Of a stretch of DNA of 64,000 nucleotides, positions 31,066 to 40,614 are shown in pieces; positions within the stretch are counted from its first letter, which is position 1; each line of letters opens with the position of its first letter. This stretch comes from Pseudomonas entomophila L48 (GTDB lineage: Bacteria; Pseudomonadota; Gammaproteobacteria; Pseudomonadales; Pseudomonadaceae). A program made the translations under genes and the position numbers. Below the pieces are notes generated by a model. That model searched no databases. It saw nothing but the letters and a program-made list of their open reading frames with translations, and was not told the DNA's origin. The stretch spans positions 4,484,501 to 4,548,500 of the forward strand of contig NC_008027.1 of assembly GCF_000026105.1 (NCBI RefSeq). Direction: 5' to 3'.

Positions 31066-33657
31066 ATGTCATCACGCAAATTCGGTCTCAACCTGGTGGT
31101 GGTCCTGGCCATCGCCGCGCTGTTCACCGGGTTCTGGGCGCTCATCAACCGCCCGGTGTCCGCCCCGGCTTGGCCGGAACAGATCTCCGGCTTCTCCTAC
31201 TCGCCGTTCCGCTTGGGACAGAGCCCGCAGAAAGGCCAATACCCCAGCGAGGATGAGATACGCCAGGACCTCGAGCAGTTGAACAAGCTGACCGACAACA
31301 TCCGTATCTATACCGTCGAAGGGACCCAGGCCGAAGTCCCGCGCCTGGCCGAGGAGCTTGGCCTGCGCGTCACCCTGGGGATCTGGATCAGCGACGACCT
31401 GGAGCGCAACGAGCGCGAGATCGAGAAGGCTGTCGGCCTGGCCAATACCTCTCGCAGCGTCGTGCGAGTAGTGGTGGGTAACGAGGCGCTGTTCCGCAAA
31501 GAGGTCACCGCTGAACAGATGATCGGCTATCTGGACAGGGTTCGCGCCGCGGTCAAGGTGCCCGTGACCACCAGTGAACAGTGGCACATCTGGAAAGAAC
31601 ACCCGGAACTGGCCAAGCACGTCGACCTGATCGCCGCGCACATCCTGCCGTACTGGGAGTTCATGCCCATGAAGGATTCGGTGCAGTTCGTTCTCGACCG
31701 CGCCCGCGAGCTGCGCAAGCAGTTCCCGCGCAAGCCGCTGCTGTTGTCCGAGGTCGGCTGGCCCAGCAATGGCCGCATGCGCGGCGGTGCCGACGCCACC
31801 CAGGCCGATCAGGCCATCTACTTGCGGACACTGGTCAACACCCTGAACCGCCGGGGCTACAACTATTTCGTCATCGAAGCCTACGACCAGCCCTGGAAAG
31901 CCAGCGACGAAGGCTCGGTGGGCGCCTACTGGGGCGTGTTCAACGCCGCGCGCCAGCAGAAATTCAACTTCGAGGGCCCGATCGTGGCGATCCCGCAGTG
32001 GCGGGCCCTGGCCGTGGTCTCGGTGGTGCTGGCGATGATTGCCCTGACGGTGCTGCTGATCGATGGCTCGGCCTTGCGACAGCGCGGGCGCACGTTCCTG
32101 ACCTTCATCACCTTCCTCTGTGGTTCGGTGCTGGTGTGGATCGGCTACGACTACAGCCAGCAGTACAGCACCTGGTTCAGCCTGACGGTCGGGGTGTTGC
32201 TGGCACTGGGCGCCCTCGGCGTGTTCATCGTGTTGCTGACCGAGGCCCATGAGCTGGCCGAGGCGGTGTGGACGCACAAGCGGCGCAGGGAGTTCCTGCC
32301 GGTGCAGGATGACAGCGCCTATCGCCCGAAGGTATCTGTGCACGTGCCGTGCTACAACGAACCGCCGGAGATGGTGAAACAGACCCTCGACGCCCTCGCG
32401 GCCCTGGATTACCCGGACTACGAAGTACTGGTGATCGACAACAACACCAAGGACCCGGCCGTGTGGGAGCCACTCAAGGCTCACTGCGAGAAGCTCGGTG
32501 AGCGCTTCAAGTTCTTCCACGTCGCGCCCCTGGCCGGCTTCAAGGGCGGCGCGCTGAACTACCTGATCCCGCACACCGCGAAAGATGCCGAGGTGATCGC
32601 GGTAATCGACTCGGACTACTGCGTCGATCGCAACTGGCTCAAGCACATGGTGCCGCATTTCGCCGACCCGAAGATCGCCGTGGTGCAATCGCCGCAGGAT
32701 TACCGCGACCAGCACGAAAGCGCCTTCAAGAAGCTGTGCTACAGCGAGTACAAAGGCTTCTTCCATATCGGCATGGTCACCCGCAACGACCGTGACGCGA
32801 TCATCCAACACGGCACCATGACCATGACCCGGCGCACCGTGCTCGAAGAACTGGGTTGGGCCGAATGGTGCATCTGCGAGGACGCCGAGCTGGGCCTGCG
32901 GGTGTTCGAGAAAGGCCTGTCGGCCGCCTATGCCCACAACAGCTACGGCAAGGGCCTGATGCCCGACACCTTCATCGACTTCAAGAAGCAGCGCTTCCGC
33001 TGGGCCTACGGCGCCATCCAGATCATCAAGCACCACGCCGGCGCCCTGCTGCGCGGCAAGGGCAGCGAGCTGACCCGCGGCCAGCGCTATCACTTCCTGG
33101 CCGGTTGGCTGCCGTGGATCGCCGATGGCATGAACATCTTCTTCACCGTCGGCGCGCTGCTGTGGTCGGCGGCGATGATCATCGTCCCGCACCGGGTCGA
33201 CCCGCCGCTGATGATGTTCGCCATCCCGCCGCTGGCGCTGTTCTTCTTCAAGGTCGGCAAGATCCTGTTCCTCTACCGCCGCGCGGTGGGGGTGGACCTG
33301 AAAGACGCCTTCGCCGCGGCGCTGGCGGGGCTGGCGCTGTCGCACACCATCGCCAAGGCGGTGCTGTATGGGTTCTTCACCAGCAGCATGCCGTTCTTCC
33401 GCACACCGAAGAATGCCGACAGTCATGGTGTGCTGGTGGCGATCTCCGAGGCCCGCGAAGAGCTGTTCATCATGTTGATGCTGTGGGGCTCGGCGCTGGG
33501 GATCTACCTGGTGCAGGGGCTGCCGAGCTCGGACATGCGCTTCTGGGTGGCGATGCTGCTGGTGCAGTCGTTGCCGTACCTGGCGGCGTTGGTGATGGCG
33601 TTGTTGTCGTCGTTGCCAAAGCCTGCGGAAAAGGCTGCCGAACCGCAGCAGGCTTGA
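31066..33657 (+). CDS. ndvB: Cyclic/periplasmic beta-glucan synthase NdvB-like (GH17-GT2 fusion)
   Basis: The 863-residue inner-membrane protein joins two carbohydrate-active domains. After one N-terminal membrane helix comes a GH17-like domain (about 40-290) with VVGNEALF (acid) and LLSEVGWPS (nucleophile), the catalytic pair of beta-1,3-glucan enzymes. Two or three helices lead to a GT2 domain (about 420-660) with CYNEPPE, DSDYCVDRNW, ICEDAELGLRVFEKG and QRFRWAYG (QxxRW), then more membrane helices. P. aeruginosa ndvB, also beside dapE, makes periplasmic glucans tied to biofilm tolerance. The role here follows from that similarity. Confidence 0.9.
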   Translation: MSSRKFGLNLVVVLAIAALFTGFWALINRPVSAPAWPEQISGFSYSPFRLGQSPQKGQYPSEDEIRQDLEQLNKLTDNIRIYTVEGTQAEVPRLAEELGLRVTLGIWISDDLERNEREIEKAVGLANTSRSVVRVVVGNEALFRKEVTAEQMIGYLDRVRAAVKVPVTTSEQWHIWKEHPELAKHVDLIAAHILPYWEFMPMKDSVQFVLDRARELRKQFPRKPLLLSEVGWPSNGRMRGGADATQADQAIYLRTLVNTLNRRGYNYFVIEAYDQPWKASDEGSVGAYWGVFNAARQQKFNFEGPIVAIPQWRALAVVSVVLAMIALTVLLIDGSALRQRGRTFLTFITFLCGSVLVWIGYDYSQQYSTWFSLTVGVLLALGALGVFIVLLTEAHELAEAVWTHKRRREFLPVQDDSAYRPKVSVHVPCYNEPPEMVKQTLDALAALDYPDYEVLVIDNNTKDPAVWEPLKAHCEKLGERFKFFHVAPLAGFKGGALNYLIPHTAKDAEVIAVIDSDYCVDRNWLKHMVPHFADPKIAVVQSPQDYRDQHESAFKKLCYSEYKGFFHIGMVTRNDRDAIIQHGTMTMTRRTVLEELGWAEWCICEDAELGLRVFEKGLSAAYAHNSYGKGLMPDTFIDFKKQRFRWAYGAIQIIKHHAGALLRGKGSELTRGQRYHFLAGWLPWIADGMNIFFTVGALLWSAAMIIVPHRVDPPLMMFAIPPLALFFFKVGKILFLYRRAVGVDLKDAFAAALAGLALSHTIAKAVLYGFFTSSMPFFRTPKNADSHGVLVAISEAREELFIMLMLWGSALGIYLVQGLPSSDMRFWVAMLLVQSLPYLAALVMALLSSLPKPAEKAAEPQQA

Positions 33658-33677
33658 GATCGCCGGGGGCGCGGTGC

Positions 33678-33771
33678 GCCCTTTCGCGACACAAGGCCGC
33701 TCCCACAGGATCACCGCAGCCCAGAAGACCTGTGCGACGCCTGTGGGAGCGGCCTTGTGTCGCGAAAGGGC
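33678..33771. repeat. REP doublet: perfect 32-bp inverted repeat
   Basis: The arms at 33678-33709 and 33740-33771 are perfect reverse complements over 32 bp with a 30-bp spacer. They carry the GTGGGAGCGG core of a second REP type. The pair lies between ndvB and dapE and can form a very stable hairpin. Confidence 0.92.
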
Positions 33772-33800
33772 CGCACAGCGGCCCCATTGGCTTATCGGTT

Positions 33801-33809
33801 TGATATAAG
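33801..33809 (+). promoter_or_regulatory. Candidate extended -10 promoter of dapE
   Basis: TGATATAAG (TGN plus TATAAG) lies 44 bp before the dapE ATG, just after the REP doublet. No strong -35 is seen at 17 bp. Confidence 0.45.
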
Positions 33810-33852
33810 ATAACGCCCCTCTGTATTCCCCGCCTTGCCCCGGAGTCCTGCA

Positions 33853-35004
33853 ATGACGGCCCCAGCCGAGCTCTCGCCTACCCTGCAACTGGCCTGCGAC
33901 CTGATCCGCCGCCCCTCGGTCACCCCGGTCGACGCCGACTGCCAGACCCAGATGATGAACCGCCTGGGCGCCGTCGGCTTCCAGCTCGAACCCATGCGTT
34001 TCGAGGATGTCGACAACTTCTGGGCCACCCATGGCACCCAGGACGGCCCGGTGCTGTGCTTCGCCGGCCACACCGACGTGGTACCGACCGGCCCGGTACA
34101 GCAATGGCAGCATGAACCGTTCGAAGCGCTGATCGATGCCGACGGCATGCTCTGCGGCCGTGGCGCCGCCGACATGAAGGGCAGCCTGGCTTCGATGGTG
34201 GTGGCCAGCGAGCGCTTCGTGCAGGACTACCCCAACCATCGCGGCAAGGTCGCCTTCCTCATCACCAGCGACGAGGAAGGCCCGGCGCACCATGGCACCA
34301 AGGCCGTGGTCGAGCTGCTCAAGGCGCGCAACGAGCGCCTGGACTGGTGCATCGTCGGCGAACCCTCCAGCACCACACTGCTGGGTGACGTGGTCAAGAA
34401 CGGCCGTCGCGGCTCGCTCGGCGCCAAGCTGACCGTACGCGGCAAGCAGGGCCACGTGGCCTACCCGCACCTGGCACGTAACCCGATCCACCTGGCCGCT
34501 CCGGCCCTGGCGGAACTTGCCGCCGAGCACTGGGACGAAGGCAACGCGTTCTTCCCGCCAACCAGCTTCCAGATCTCCAACCTCAACTCCGGCACCGGCG
34601 CCACCAACGTGGTGCCGGGCGATCTGACGGCGCTGTTCAACTTCCGTTTCTCCACCGAGTCGACCGTCGAAGGCCTGCAAGAACGGGTCGCGGCGATCCT
34701 CGACAAGCACCAGCTGGAGTGGTCGATCGACTGGGCGCTGTCCGGCCTGCCGTTCCTCACCGAACCGGGCGAGCTGCTGGATGCCGTGTCGTCGAGCATC
34801 AAGGCGGTCACCGGCCGCGAGACCCAGCCCTCGACCAGCGGTGGCACCTCCGATGGCCGCTTCATTGCCACCATGGGCACACAAGTGGTCGAGCTCGGTC
34901 CGGTCAACGCCACCATCCACCAAGTGGACGAACGCATCCTGGCCAGCGACCTCGACCTGCTGACCGAGATCTACTACCAGACCCTGGTGCGGTTGCTCGC
35001 CTGA
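33853..35004 (+). CDS. dapE: Succinyl-diaminopimelate desuccinylase
   Basis: DapE removes succinate to give L,L-diaminopimelate, the step after DapC. The 383-residue di-zinc M20 peptidase-fold enzyme has [12 protein letters not shown] (metal His and catalytic Asp), GRGAADMKG (bridging Asp) and SDEEGPA (catalytic and ligand Glu), with [11 protein letters not shown] near the C-terminus. The ATG at 33853 is favoured over one six codons upstream. Its stop overlaps the rlmA start. Confidence 0.98.
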   Translation: MTAPAELSPTLQLACDLIRRPSVTPVDADCQTQMMNRLGAVGFQLEPMRFEDVDNFWATHGTQDGPVLCFAGHTDVVPTGPVQQWQHEPFEALIDADGMLCGRGAADMKGSLASMVVASERFVQDYPNHRGKVAFLITSDEEGPAHHGTKAVVELLKARNERLDWCIVGEPSSTTLLGDVVKNGRRGSLGAKLTVRGKQGHVAYPHLARNPIHLAAPALAELAAEHWDEGNAFFPPTSFQISNLNSGTGATNVVPGDLTALFNFRFSTESTVEGLQERVAAILDKHQLEWSIDWALSGLPFLTEPGELLDAVSSSIKAVTGRETQPSTSGGTSDGRFIATMGTQVVELGPVNATIHQVDERILASDLDLLTEIYYQTLVRLLA

Positions 35005-35816
35005 TGCTTGCCTGCCCTCTCTGCCAGGCGTCCCTGGCGCGGCTCGACAACGGTGTGGCCTGCCCGGCGGGTCACCGTTTCGACCGCGCCCGCCAGGGTT
35101 ACCTGAACCTGCTGCCGGTGCAGCACAAGAACAGCCGCGACCCGGGCGACAACCAGGCCATGGTCGAAGCCCGTCGCGACTTCCTCGACGCCGGCCACTA
35201 TGCGCCCGTCGCCCGTCGCCTCGCCGAGCTGGCCGCCGAACGTGCCCCGCAGGCCTGGCTGGACATCGGCTGCGGCGAAGGCTACTACACCGCGCAGATC
35301 GCCCAAGCGTTGCCGGCTGCCGACGGCTATGCCCTGGATATCTCCCGCGAGGCAGTCAAGCGTGCCTGCCGCCGCGCCCCGCAGGTGACCTGGATGGTCG
35401 CCAGCATGGCCCGCGTGCCAATGAGCGACGCCAGCTGTGGCTTCATCGCCAGCGTGTTCAGCCCGCTGGACTGGCAGGAAGCCAAGCGGCTGCTCGCCCC
35501 CGGTGGCGGCCTGATGCGGGTCGGACCGACCAGCGGCCACCTGATGGAACTGCGTGAAGTGCTCTACGATGAAGTGCGCCCTTACGCTGACGACAAGCAC
35601 CTGGCATTGATCCCCGACGGCATGGTCCACGCCCACAGCGAAATTCTCGAATTCCGCTTGAGCCTGGTAGAAGCCAAGGCCCGCGCCGACCTGCTGGCCA
35701 TGACCCCGCACGGCTGGCGCGCCAGCGCCGAGAAACGCGCCCGGGTGATCGACCAGCCCGAGCCGTTCGAGGTCACCGTTTCCATGCGTTATGACTATTT
35801 CGTGCGCCAAGACTGA
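35004..35816 (+). CDS. rlmA: 23S rRNA (guanine-N1)-methyltransferase RlmA type
   Basis: RlmA methylates G745 (or the paired G748) of 23S rRNA. The 270-residue protein has an N-terminal zinc site (Cys4, Cys7, Cys20, His24: CPLC and CPAGH), then a SAM domain with WLDIGCGEGYYTA near residues 88-100. The start overlaps the dapE stop as TGATG, a sign of coupled translation. RlmA(I) versus RlmA(II) cannot be told here with certainty, though Gram-negative membership favours G745. Confidence 0.93.
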   Translation: MLACPLCQASLARLDNGVACPAGHRFDRARQGYLNLLPVQHKNSRDPGDNQAMVEARRDFLDAGHYAPVARRLAELAAERAPQAWLDIGCGEGYYTAQIAQALPAADGYALDISREAVKRACRRAPQVTWMVASMARVPMSDASCGFIASVFSPLDWQEAKRLLAPGGGLMRVGPTSGHLMELREVLYDEVRPYADDKHLALIPDGMVHAHSEILEFRLSLVEAKARADLLAMTPHGWRASAEKRARVIDQPEPFEVTVSMRYDYFVRQD

Positions 35817-35834
35817 GCACACCGGAGCCCCCAG

Positions 35835-36212
35835 ATGCGCCAACCCGATATCGAGATCTACCTCAAGGACGCCGACGTCGATCACAAGCAGATCGCCGAC
35901 TGGCTGACCCAAGCCCTGGGCCCCTGCAGCGAGTGGAAGCAAAAAGGCCAGACCTTCAAGTGCACGGCCGGTAACATCCCGGTCACCTGGTTACCGAAAG
36001 CTGTGGGGAAATGGAACAGCCTGTACCTGGAAAGCGACCAGACCCCATGGGCCGATGACATCGCCTGCGCCCGCGCGGCCTATGCCGCACTGAACGTTGA
36101 AGTCCGTTGCGCGCCCGGTAGCTGGGCAGAGGAAGATGGGGAAGAAGATGCTGACCGCTGGATCCGCATCAGCGCCGACGGTGAACAGGAAATCACCTGG
36201 CGTACGAGCTGA
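35835..36212 (+). CDS. Conserved hypothetical protein, 125 aa
   Basis: I do not recognise a characterised family. The protein is soluble and acidic, begins MRQPDIEIYLKDADVDHKQI, and has a central Trp/Lys-rich stretch (PKAVGKWNSLYLESDQTPWA). Its C-terminal part is rich in Glu and Asp (AEEDGEEDADRW). It starts 18 bp after rlmA on the same strand, so it is probably in the dapE-rlmA operon. An orthologue also follows rlmA in P. aeruginosa by my recollection, which argues for a real gene with a conserved role. Confidence 0.8.
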   Translation: MRQPDIEIYLKDADVDHKQIADWLTQALGPCSEWKQKGQTFKCTAGNIPVTWLPKAVGKWNSLYLESDQTPWADDIACARAAYAALNVEVRCAPGSWAEEDGEEDADRWIRISADGEQEITWRTS

Positions 36213-36235
36213 AGTTCAAGCTCGATTGCATCAGG

Positions 36236-36261
36236 CTGCAAGCTCCACGGACAGCTTGCAG
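36236..36261. terminator. Hairpin between two convergent genes
   Basis: CTGCAAGCT (36236-36244) pairs perfectly with AGCTTGCAG (36253-36261). It lies between the convergent hypothetical gene and the cold-shock gene. A smaller ACCGCT-N6-AGCGGT stem touches the cold-shock stop codon. Neither has a long U-run. Confidence 0.5.
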
Positions 36262-36288
36262 CTTGAAGCTTACCGCTTGAGACAGCGG

Positions 36289-36498
36289 TCAGAGACCGAC
36301 GACGTCCTCGGCCTGCAGGCCTTTCTGGCCTTGCACCAGGGCGTATTCAACCTGCTGTCCCTCGACCAGGGTGCGATGCCCCTCACCACGGATAGCCCGA
36401 TAGTGGACGAACACGTCCGCGCCACCTTCGCGCTGAATGAAGCCATAACCCTTGGCATCGTTGAACCACTTCACATTCCCAGTCTCACGAGACGACAT
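36289..36498 (-). CDS. Cold-shock domain protein
   Basis: The 69-residue protein is a single OB-fold cold-shock domain. It has [20 protein letters not shown] with the RNP1 block KGYGFI, and [10 protein letters not shown] with RNP2 VFVHY. Such proteins bind single-stranded RNA or DNA and act as RNA chaperones; whether this one is cold-induced cannot be told from sequence. It has a long leader of about 95 nt with a TATACT -10 upstream and is divergent from plsB. Confidence 0.96.
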   Translation of the reverse strand: MSSRETGNVKWFNDAKGYGFIQREGGADVFVHYRAIRGEGHRTLVEGQQVEYALVQGQKGLQAEDVVGL

Positions 36499-36540
36499 CT
36501 GAACTACTCCGGTTTTTTATTTTGAAGATCGCCTTGCCGG

Positions 36541-36606
36541 CCTGGGGTCAGCACCCAGGGCCTTCGCAGCTTGCCCGAATATCCTGCAAGCAGCAGGCCG
36601 AGTATA
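36541..36606 (-). promoter_or_regulatory. Cold-shock gene promoter and leader hairpin
   Basis: On the minus strand a good -10 TATACT lies at 36601-36606, preceded by a run of nine T (36617-36625) in the -35 area. The leader contains CCTGGG (36541-36546) paired with CCCAGG (36554-36559). The leader of about 95 nt before the ATG is typical of csp genes, whose long leaders often control translation. Confidence 0.5.
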
Positions 36607-36727
36607 TGACACGGAACAAAAAAAAATCATGACGGCACTGATTTTTGCCGATTTTTGCTGAACTTACGCAGATACGGCAGACTATCGGCCTGGAAAACAC
36701 CGAAACTCTCACCCAGGGCCCACCCCC

Positions 36728-39214
36728 ATGACCCGTTCCCCCCTGCGCCGCCTCATCTTCGGCGCCCTGCGTCGCGTTCTCTACCTGTGGGTGCGCTCCG
36801 AAACCATCAACCAGTCCTCGCTGACGCTCAAGCTCGACCGCAGCCGCCCGGTATTCTATGCCCTGTCCTCACCGTCGCTGACCGACCTGGCCGTTGTGGA
36901 CCACGAGTGCACCAAGGCGGGGCTGCCGCGTCCGGTACTGCCGGTGGCCGTCGGCCCGCTGCAGGAGCCCGCCGGGTTCTTTTACCTGACCCCCGACCCC
37001 GACTGGCTGGGCCGCCAGGACAAACGCGGCGCCCCACCCACCCTCGAACGCCTGGTCGCGGCCATCAGCCAGCACGCCGAGGAAGATACGCAGATCATCC
37101 CGGTCAGCGTGTTCTGGGGCCAGACCCCGGCCAGCGAGTCGAGCCCCTGGAAACTGCTGTTCGCCGACAGCTGGGCGGTCACCGGGCGCCTGCGCCGCCT
37201 GCTGAGCGTGCTGATCCTGGGGCGCAAGACCCGCGTGCAGTTCTCCGCCCCCATTCATCTGCGCGAGCTGGTCGACCACAACAAGGGCCATGAACGCACC
37301 GTGCGCATGGCCCAGCGGGTGATGCGCGTGCATTTCCGCAACCTCAAGACCGCGGTGATTGGCCCGGACATCTCGCACCGACGCAACCTGGTCAAGGGGC
37401 TGGTGCACGACCCGCTGGTGCGCCAGGCCATCAGCGACGAAGCTGAACGCGAGAAGATCCCCTACGCCAAGGCCGAAGCCAAGGCGCTGCACTACGGCAA
37501 CGAAATCGCCTCGGATTACACCTACACAGCGATCCGCTTCCTCGAAGTGGTACTCAGCTGGTTCTGGAACAAGATCTACGACGGCGTCAAAGTCAACCAT
37601 ATCGAGCAGGTGCAGGGCATCGCTCCAGGCCACGAAGTCATCTATGTGCCCTGCCACCGCAGCCACATCGACTACCTGCTGTTGTCCTACCTGCTGTTCC
37701 GCAACGGCCTGACACCACCGCACATCGCCGCCGGCATCAACCTCAACATGCCGGTGATCGGTGGCCTGCTGCGCCGGGGCGGCGCATTCTTCATGCGTCG
37801 CACCTTCAAGGGCAACCCACTGTACACGGCAGTGTTCAACGAGTACCTGCACACCCTGTTCACCAAGGGCTTCCCGGTGGAGTACTTCGTCGAAGGGGGG
37901 CGCTCGCGCACCGGGCGCATGCTGCAGCCCCGCACCGGCATGCTGGCGATCACCCTGCGCAGCTTCCTTCGCTCCTCGCGCACACCGATCGTTTTCGTCC
38001 CGGTGTACATCGGCTATGAGCGAGTGCTAGAAGGCCGTACCTACCTGGGTGAACTACGCGGAGCAAGCAAGAAGAAAGAGTCGATCTTCGACATCTTCAA
38101 GGTGATTGGCGCACTCAAGCAGCGCTTTGGCCAGGTCTATGTCAACTTCGGTGAACCAATCCGTCTGGCGGGCTTCCTCGACGAGCAGCAACCGGGCTGG
38201 CGCGAGCAGGAACTCGGCCCGCAGTTCCGACCGACGTGGCTCAACGAGACCACCACGCGTCTTGGTGAGACCGTCGCCCGGCACCTGAACGAAGCGGCGG
38301 CGATCAACCCGGTCAACCTGGTGGCCCTGGCCTTGCTGTCGACCAGCCGCCTGGCCCTGGATGAGCGCGCCTTGACCCGAGTGCTCGACCTGTACCTGGC
38401 CTTGCTGCGCCAAGTGCCCTACTCGCCGCACACCACACTGCCCGAAGGTGATGGCCAGGCCCTGATCAAGCATGTACTGGGCATGGACCTGCTGGCCGAG
38501 CAAAAGGACGCAATGGGGCGCATCCTCTACCTGGACGAAGCCAACGCGGTGCTGATGACTTACTACCGCAACAACGTCCTGCACATCTTCGCCCTGCCAG
38601 GGCTGCTGGCGAGCTTCTTCCTCAGCAGCTCGCGCATGAGCCGCGACCTGCTGGGCCAGTATGTGCGGGCGCTGTACCCCTACCTGCAGGCCGAACTGTT
38701 CCTGCGCTGGACGCCCGAACAGCTGGACGAGGTGATCGACCAGTGGCTGGCGGCGCTGGTCAGCCAGGGTCTGCTGCGCCAGGAGAACGACATCTACATG
38801 CGTCCGGCCCCCAGCTCGCGGCAGTTCGTCCTGCTGACCCTGCTGGCCCGCACCATCACCCAGACCCTGCAACGCTTCTACATGGCCACCTCGCTGCTGC
38901 TCAACAGCGGCCAGCACACGCTGAGCGCCGAAGAACTGGAGGAGCTGTGCGTGATGATGGCCCAGCGCCTGTCGATCCTGCATGGCCTGAATGCGCCGGA
39001 GTTCTTCGACAAGACCCTGTTCCGCCACTTCATCCAGACCCTGGTGCGCGAGGGTGTGCTGCAGCCCGATGGCGATGGCAAGCTCGGCTACCACGACAAA
39101 CTTGCCGAGCTGGCCGAGGGCGTGGCCAAGCGGGTGTTGTCGGCGGAGTTGCGCCTGTCCATCCGCCAGGTGGCGCTGCACCGGGATGAGCCGCAGGAAA
39201 ACCCCGAAACCTGA
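36728..39214 (+). CDS. plsB: Glycerol-3-phosphate 1-O-acyltransferase
   Basis: PlsB acylates glycerol 3-phosphate at sn-1 using acyl-ACP or acyl-CoA, the first step of phospholipid synthesis, at the inner membrane. The 828-residue protein matches the usual PlsB length and has the acyltransferase motif HRSHIDY (His310, Asp315), [12 protein letters not shown], and [13 protein letters not shown]. It is divergent from the cold-shock gene. A 169-bp gap with a GC hairpin near 39236-39265 follows. Confidence 0.97.
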   Translation: MTRSPLRRLIFGALRRVLYLWVRSETINQSSLTLKLDRSRPVFYALSSPSLTDLAVVDHECTKAGLPRPVLPVAVGPLQEPAGFFYLTPDPDWLGRQDKRGAPPTLERLVAAISQHAEEDTQIIPVSVFWGQTPASESSPWKLLFADSWAVTGRLRRLLSVLILGRKTRVQFSAPIHLRELVDHNKGHERTVRMAQRVMRVHFRNLKTAVIGPDISHRRNLVKGLVHDPLVRQAISDEAEREKIPYAKAEAKALHYGNEIASDYTYTAIRFLEVVLSWFWNKIYDGVKVNHIEQVQGIAPGHEVIYVPCHRSHIDYLLLSYLLFRNGLTPPHIAAGINLNMPVIGGLLRRGGAFFMRRTFKGNPLYTAVFNEYLHTLFTKGFPVEYFVEGGRSRTGRMLQPRTGMLAITLRSFLRSSRTPIVFVPVYIGYERVLEGRTYLGELRGASKKKESIFDIFKVIGALKQRFGQVYVNFGEPIRLAGFLDEQQPGWREQELGPQFRPTWLNETTTRLGETVARHLNEAAAINPVNLVALALLSTSRLALDERALTRVLDLYLALLRQVPYSPHTTLPEGDGQALIKHVLGMDLLAEQKDAMGRILYLDEANAVLMTYYRNNVLHIFALPGLLASFFLSSSRMSRDLLGQYVRALYPYLQAELFLRWTPEQLDEVIDQWLAALVSQGLLRQENDIYMRPAPSSRQFVLLTLLARTITQTLQRFYMATSLLLNSGQHTLSAEELEELCVMMAQRLSILHGLNAPEFFDKTLFRHFIQTLVREGVLQPDGDGKLGYHDKLAELAEGVAKRVLSAELRLSIRQVALHRDEPQENPET

Positions 39215-39383
39215 CACTTTGGATACGCCGTTTGTAGGAGCGCTCCACAAGGAGCGCCTCCTCAATCTGTCTATCCAGCAGAAACTACTTCCCTCTGATC
39301 GTTACCCCACCTGTTTCCCACAATGGCATCCGACACCAGCTACCGGTGTTACCCACCTACCGTGCTTGAAACAGGAACATTAC

Positions 39384-40094
39384 ATGCCAAATGAAAACAT
39401 CATCGAATTGCATGGTTCGATCGATCTCGTCGACATTCCCGAATTCGACGCAGCGCCGGTTCGCGTGCTTGTGGCGGTGACTCACCCCGGCATCATTCCC
39501 CGCTCCGAATGGCTGGCATCCTGTGTCCAGCAGTACAGCGGCGCCCCGATTCCCTATCAGTTGCACCTCGATAAGCACACTTTCGAGGCCGGTGAGGCGT
39601 TGGAACTTGAAGCGATTCTGATCGCAGGCTGGGGGGAAGGCTCCGAAAAGGCACGCGTCACACTCCCGCTGGCTCTCGATCACGCCGCCACTCGCGTCGA
39701 ACAGAACATCACCTTCGCGGGCTCGGAACCTGGCGGCCAGCGAATGGCGGCCCCCGACTTCAAGCAGATCACTGGCAGTGTGCTGGCCGCGAACATCGAG
39801 GATTTGTCCGGTCATCAACTGTTCACCGATTTGTATGAAGTACGTCTGAACGATGACGGGCAGAAGGTCTTCAACCAGATCTCCGAGAATGTCTACCAGA
39901 TGCGTGACCTCAATGCCCCGTTCTCGCTGTACTACGACCAGCAGGTGCTGGAGAACGATGGCGTCAGACACGACCTGAGCTTCATGCTGCAGGCCCCCTC
40001 GGGCAACTTCGTTGCCGGCCGCAACCTGCGTAACATCGATCTCGAAACATTGGAAGCCGGCATGCAGGTCGAGCTGCGCAACGCCAGGTTCTGA
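39384..40094 (+). CDS. Tandem YscW/YbaY-like domain protein (uncharacterised)
   Basis: The 236-residue protein has no signal peptide. It appears to be two related modules, residues 7-100 and 128-233. Module 1 has GAPIPYQLHLD (53-63) and module 2 has NAPFSLYYDQ (177-186); both align with VPLPFHLKYD (73-82) of the YbaY-like lipoprotein encoded just downstream, with similar spacing to a following beta-rich stretch. I therefore infer a cytosolic two-domain relative of the YscW/YbaY fold. The gene is visibly poorer in G+C than its neighbours. ATG at 39384 is chosen; its ribosome-binding site (ACAGGAACATTAC) is moderate. Function is unknown. Confidence 0.75.
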   Translation: MPNENIIELHGSIDLVDIPEFDAAPVRVLVAVTHPGIIPRSEWLASCVQQYSGAPIPYQLHLDKHTFEAGEALELEAILIAGWGEGSEKARVTLPLALDHAATRVEQNITFAGSEPGGQRMAAPDFKQITGSVLAANIEDLSGHQLFTDLYEVRLNDDGQKVFNQISENVYQMRDLNAPFSLYYDQQVLENDGVRHDLSFMLQAPSGNFVAGRNLRNIDLETLEAGMQVELRNARF

Positions 40095-40183
40095 TCGCTT
40101 CACGGCAAGATCGCCCCAGGCGATGAATTTCCGCTAAAGTCCCCGGGTTGGCCACAAGCCGGCCCAAGGACTTTGGAGATTCC

Positions 40184-40582
40184 ATGAAAAAGCTCGTCCT
40201 GCTGTGTTGCGCATCCCTGCTCGCAGCCTGCTCCAACCATGCCCCGTCCAACCAGGCCAGCCTGGACGGCGAAGTCTTCTACCTGCAGCGCATTGCCCTG
40301 CCACCGGCCGCCACGTTGAGCGTCGCCCTCCAGGATGTATCGCTGATGGACGCCCCGGCAGTGACCCTGGCCCGTCAGGCCGGCCCGGTCAAAGGCAACG
40401 TGCCGCTGCCCTTCCACCTGAAATACGACCCCGCCCAGGTCAAACCTGGCCATCGCTACGCGCTCAGCGCGCGCATCGAGCTGGACGGCAAGCTGCTATT
40501 TATCAACACCGAACACCACGGCGTGCTGCTTGATGGCAGCGACCCGCAACCTGTTCGCATCAAGGTCGACCCGGTCCGCTGA
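40184..40582 (+). CDS. YbaY/YscW-family lipoprotein
   Basis: The 132-residue precursor has a lipoprotein signal with lipobox LAAC (lipidated Cys16). The mature part has the YbaY/YscW block: VFYLQRIALPPAATLSVALQ, DVSLMDAPA and NVPLPFHLKYDP. Family members are small envelope lipoproteins; YscW pilots a type III secretin, but no secretion genes lie nearby and the role here is unknown. The start at MKKLVLLCCASLLAACS follows GGAG at good spacing. Confidence 0.88.
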   Translation: MKKLVLLCCASLLAACSNHAPSNQASLDGEVFYLQRIALPPAATLSVALQDVSLMDAPAVTLARQAGPVKGNVPLPFHLKYDPAQVKPGHRYALSARIELDGKLLFINTEHHGVLLDGSDPQPVRIKVDPVR

Positions 40583-40614
40583 ACCCGTTCCATTCTGTCT
40601 ACAAGGAAAAACTC

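Noticed and set aside
31072..34923. 1283-codon open frame antisense to ndvB and dapE
   Set aside because: Shadow of two well-supported genes; its sequence has no recognisable motif.
40184..40582. Type III secretion pilot lipoprotein
   Set aside because: The domain resembles YscW, but no secretion genes are present and YbaY-type proteins are common without type III systems.
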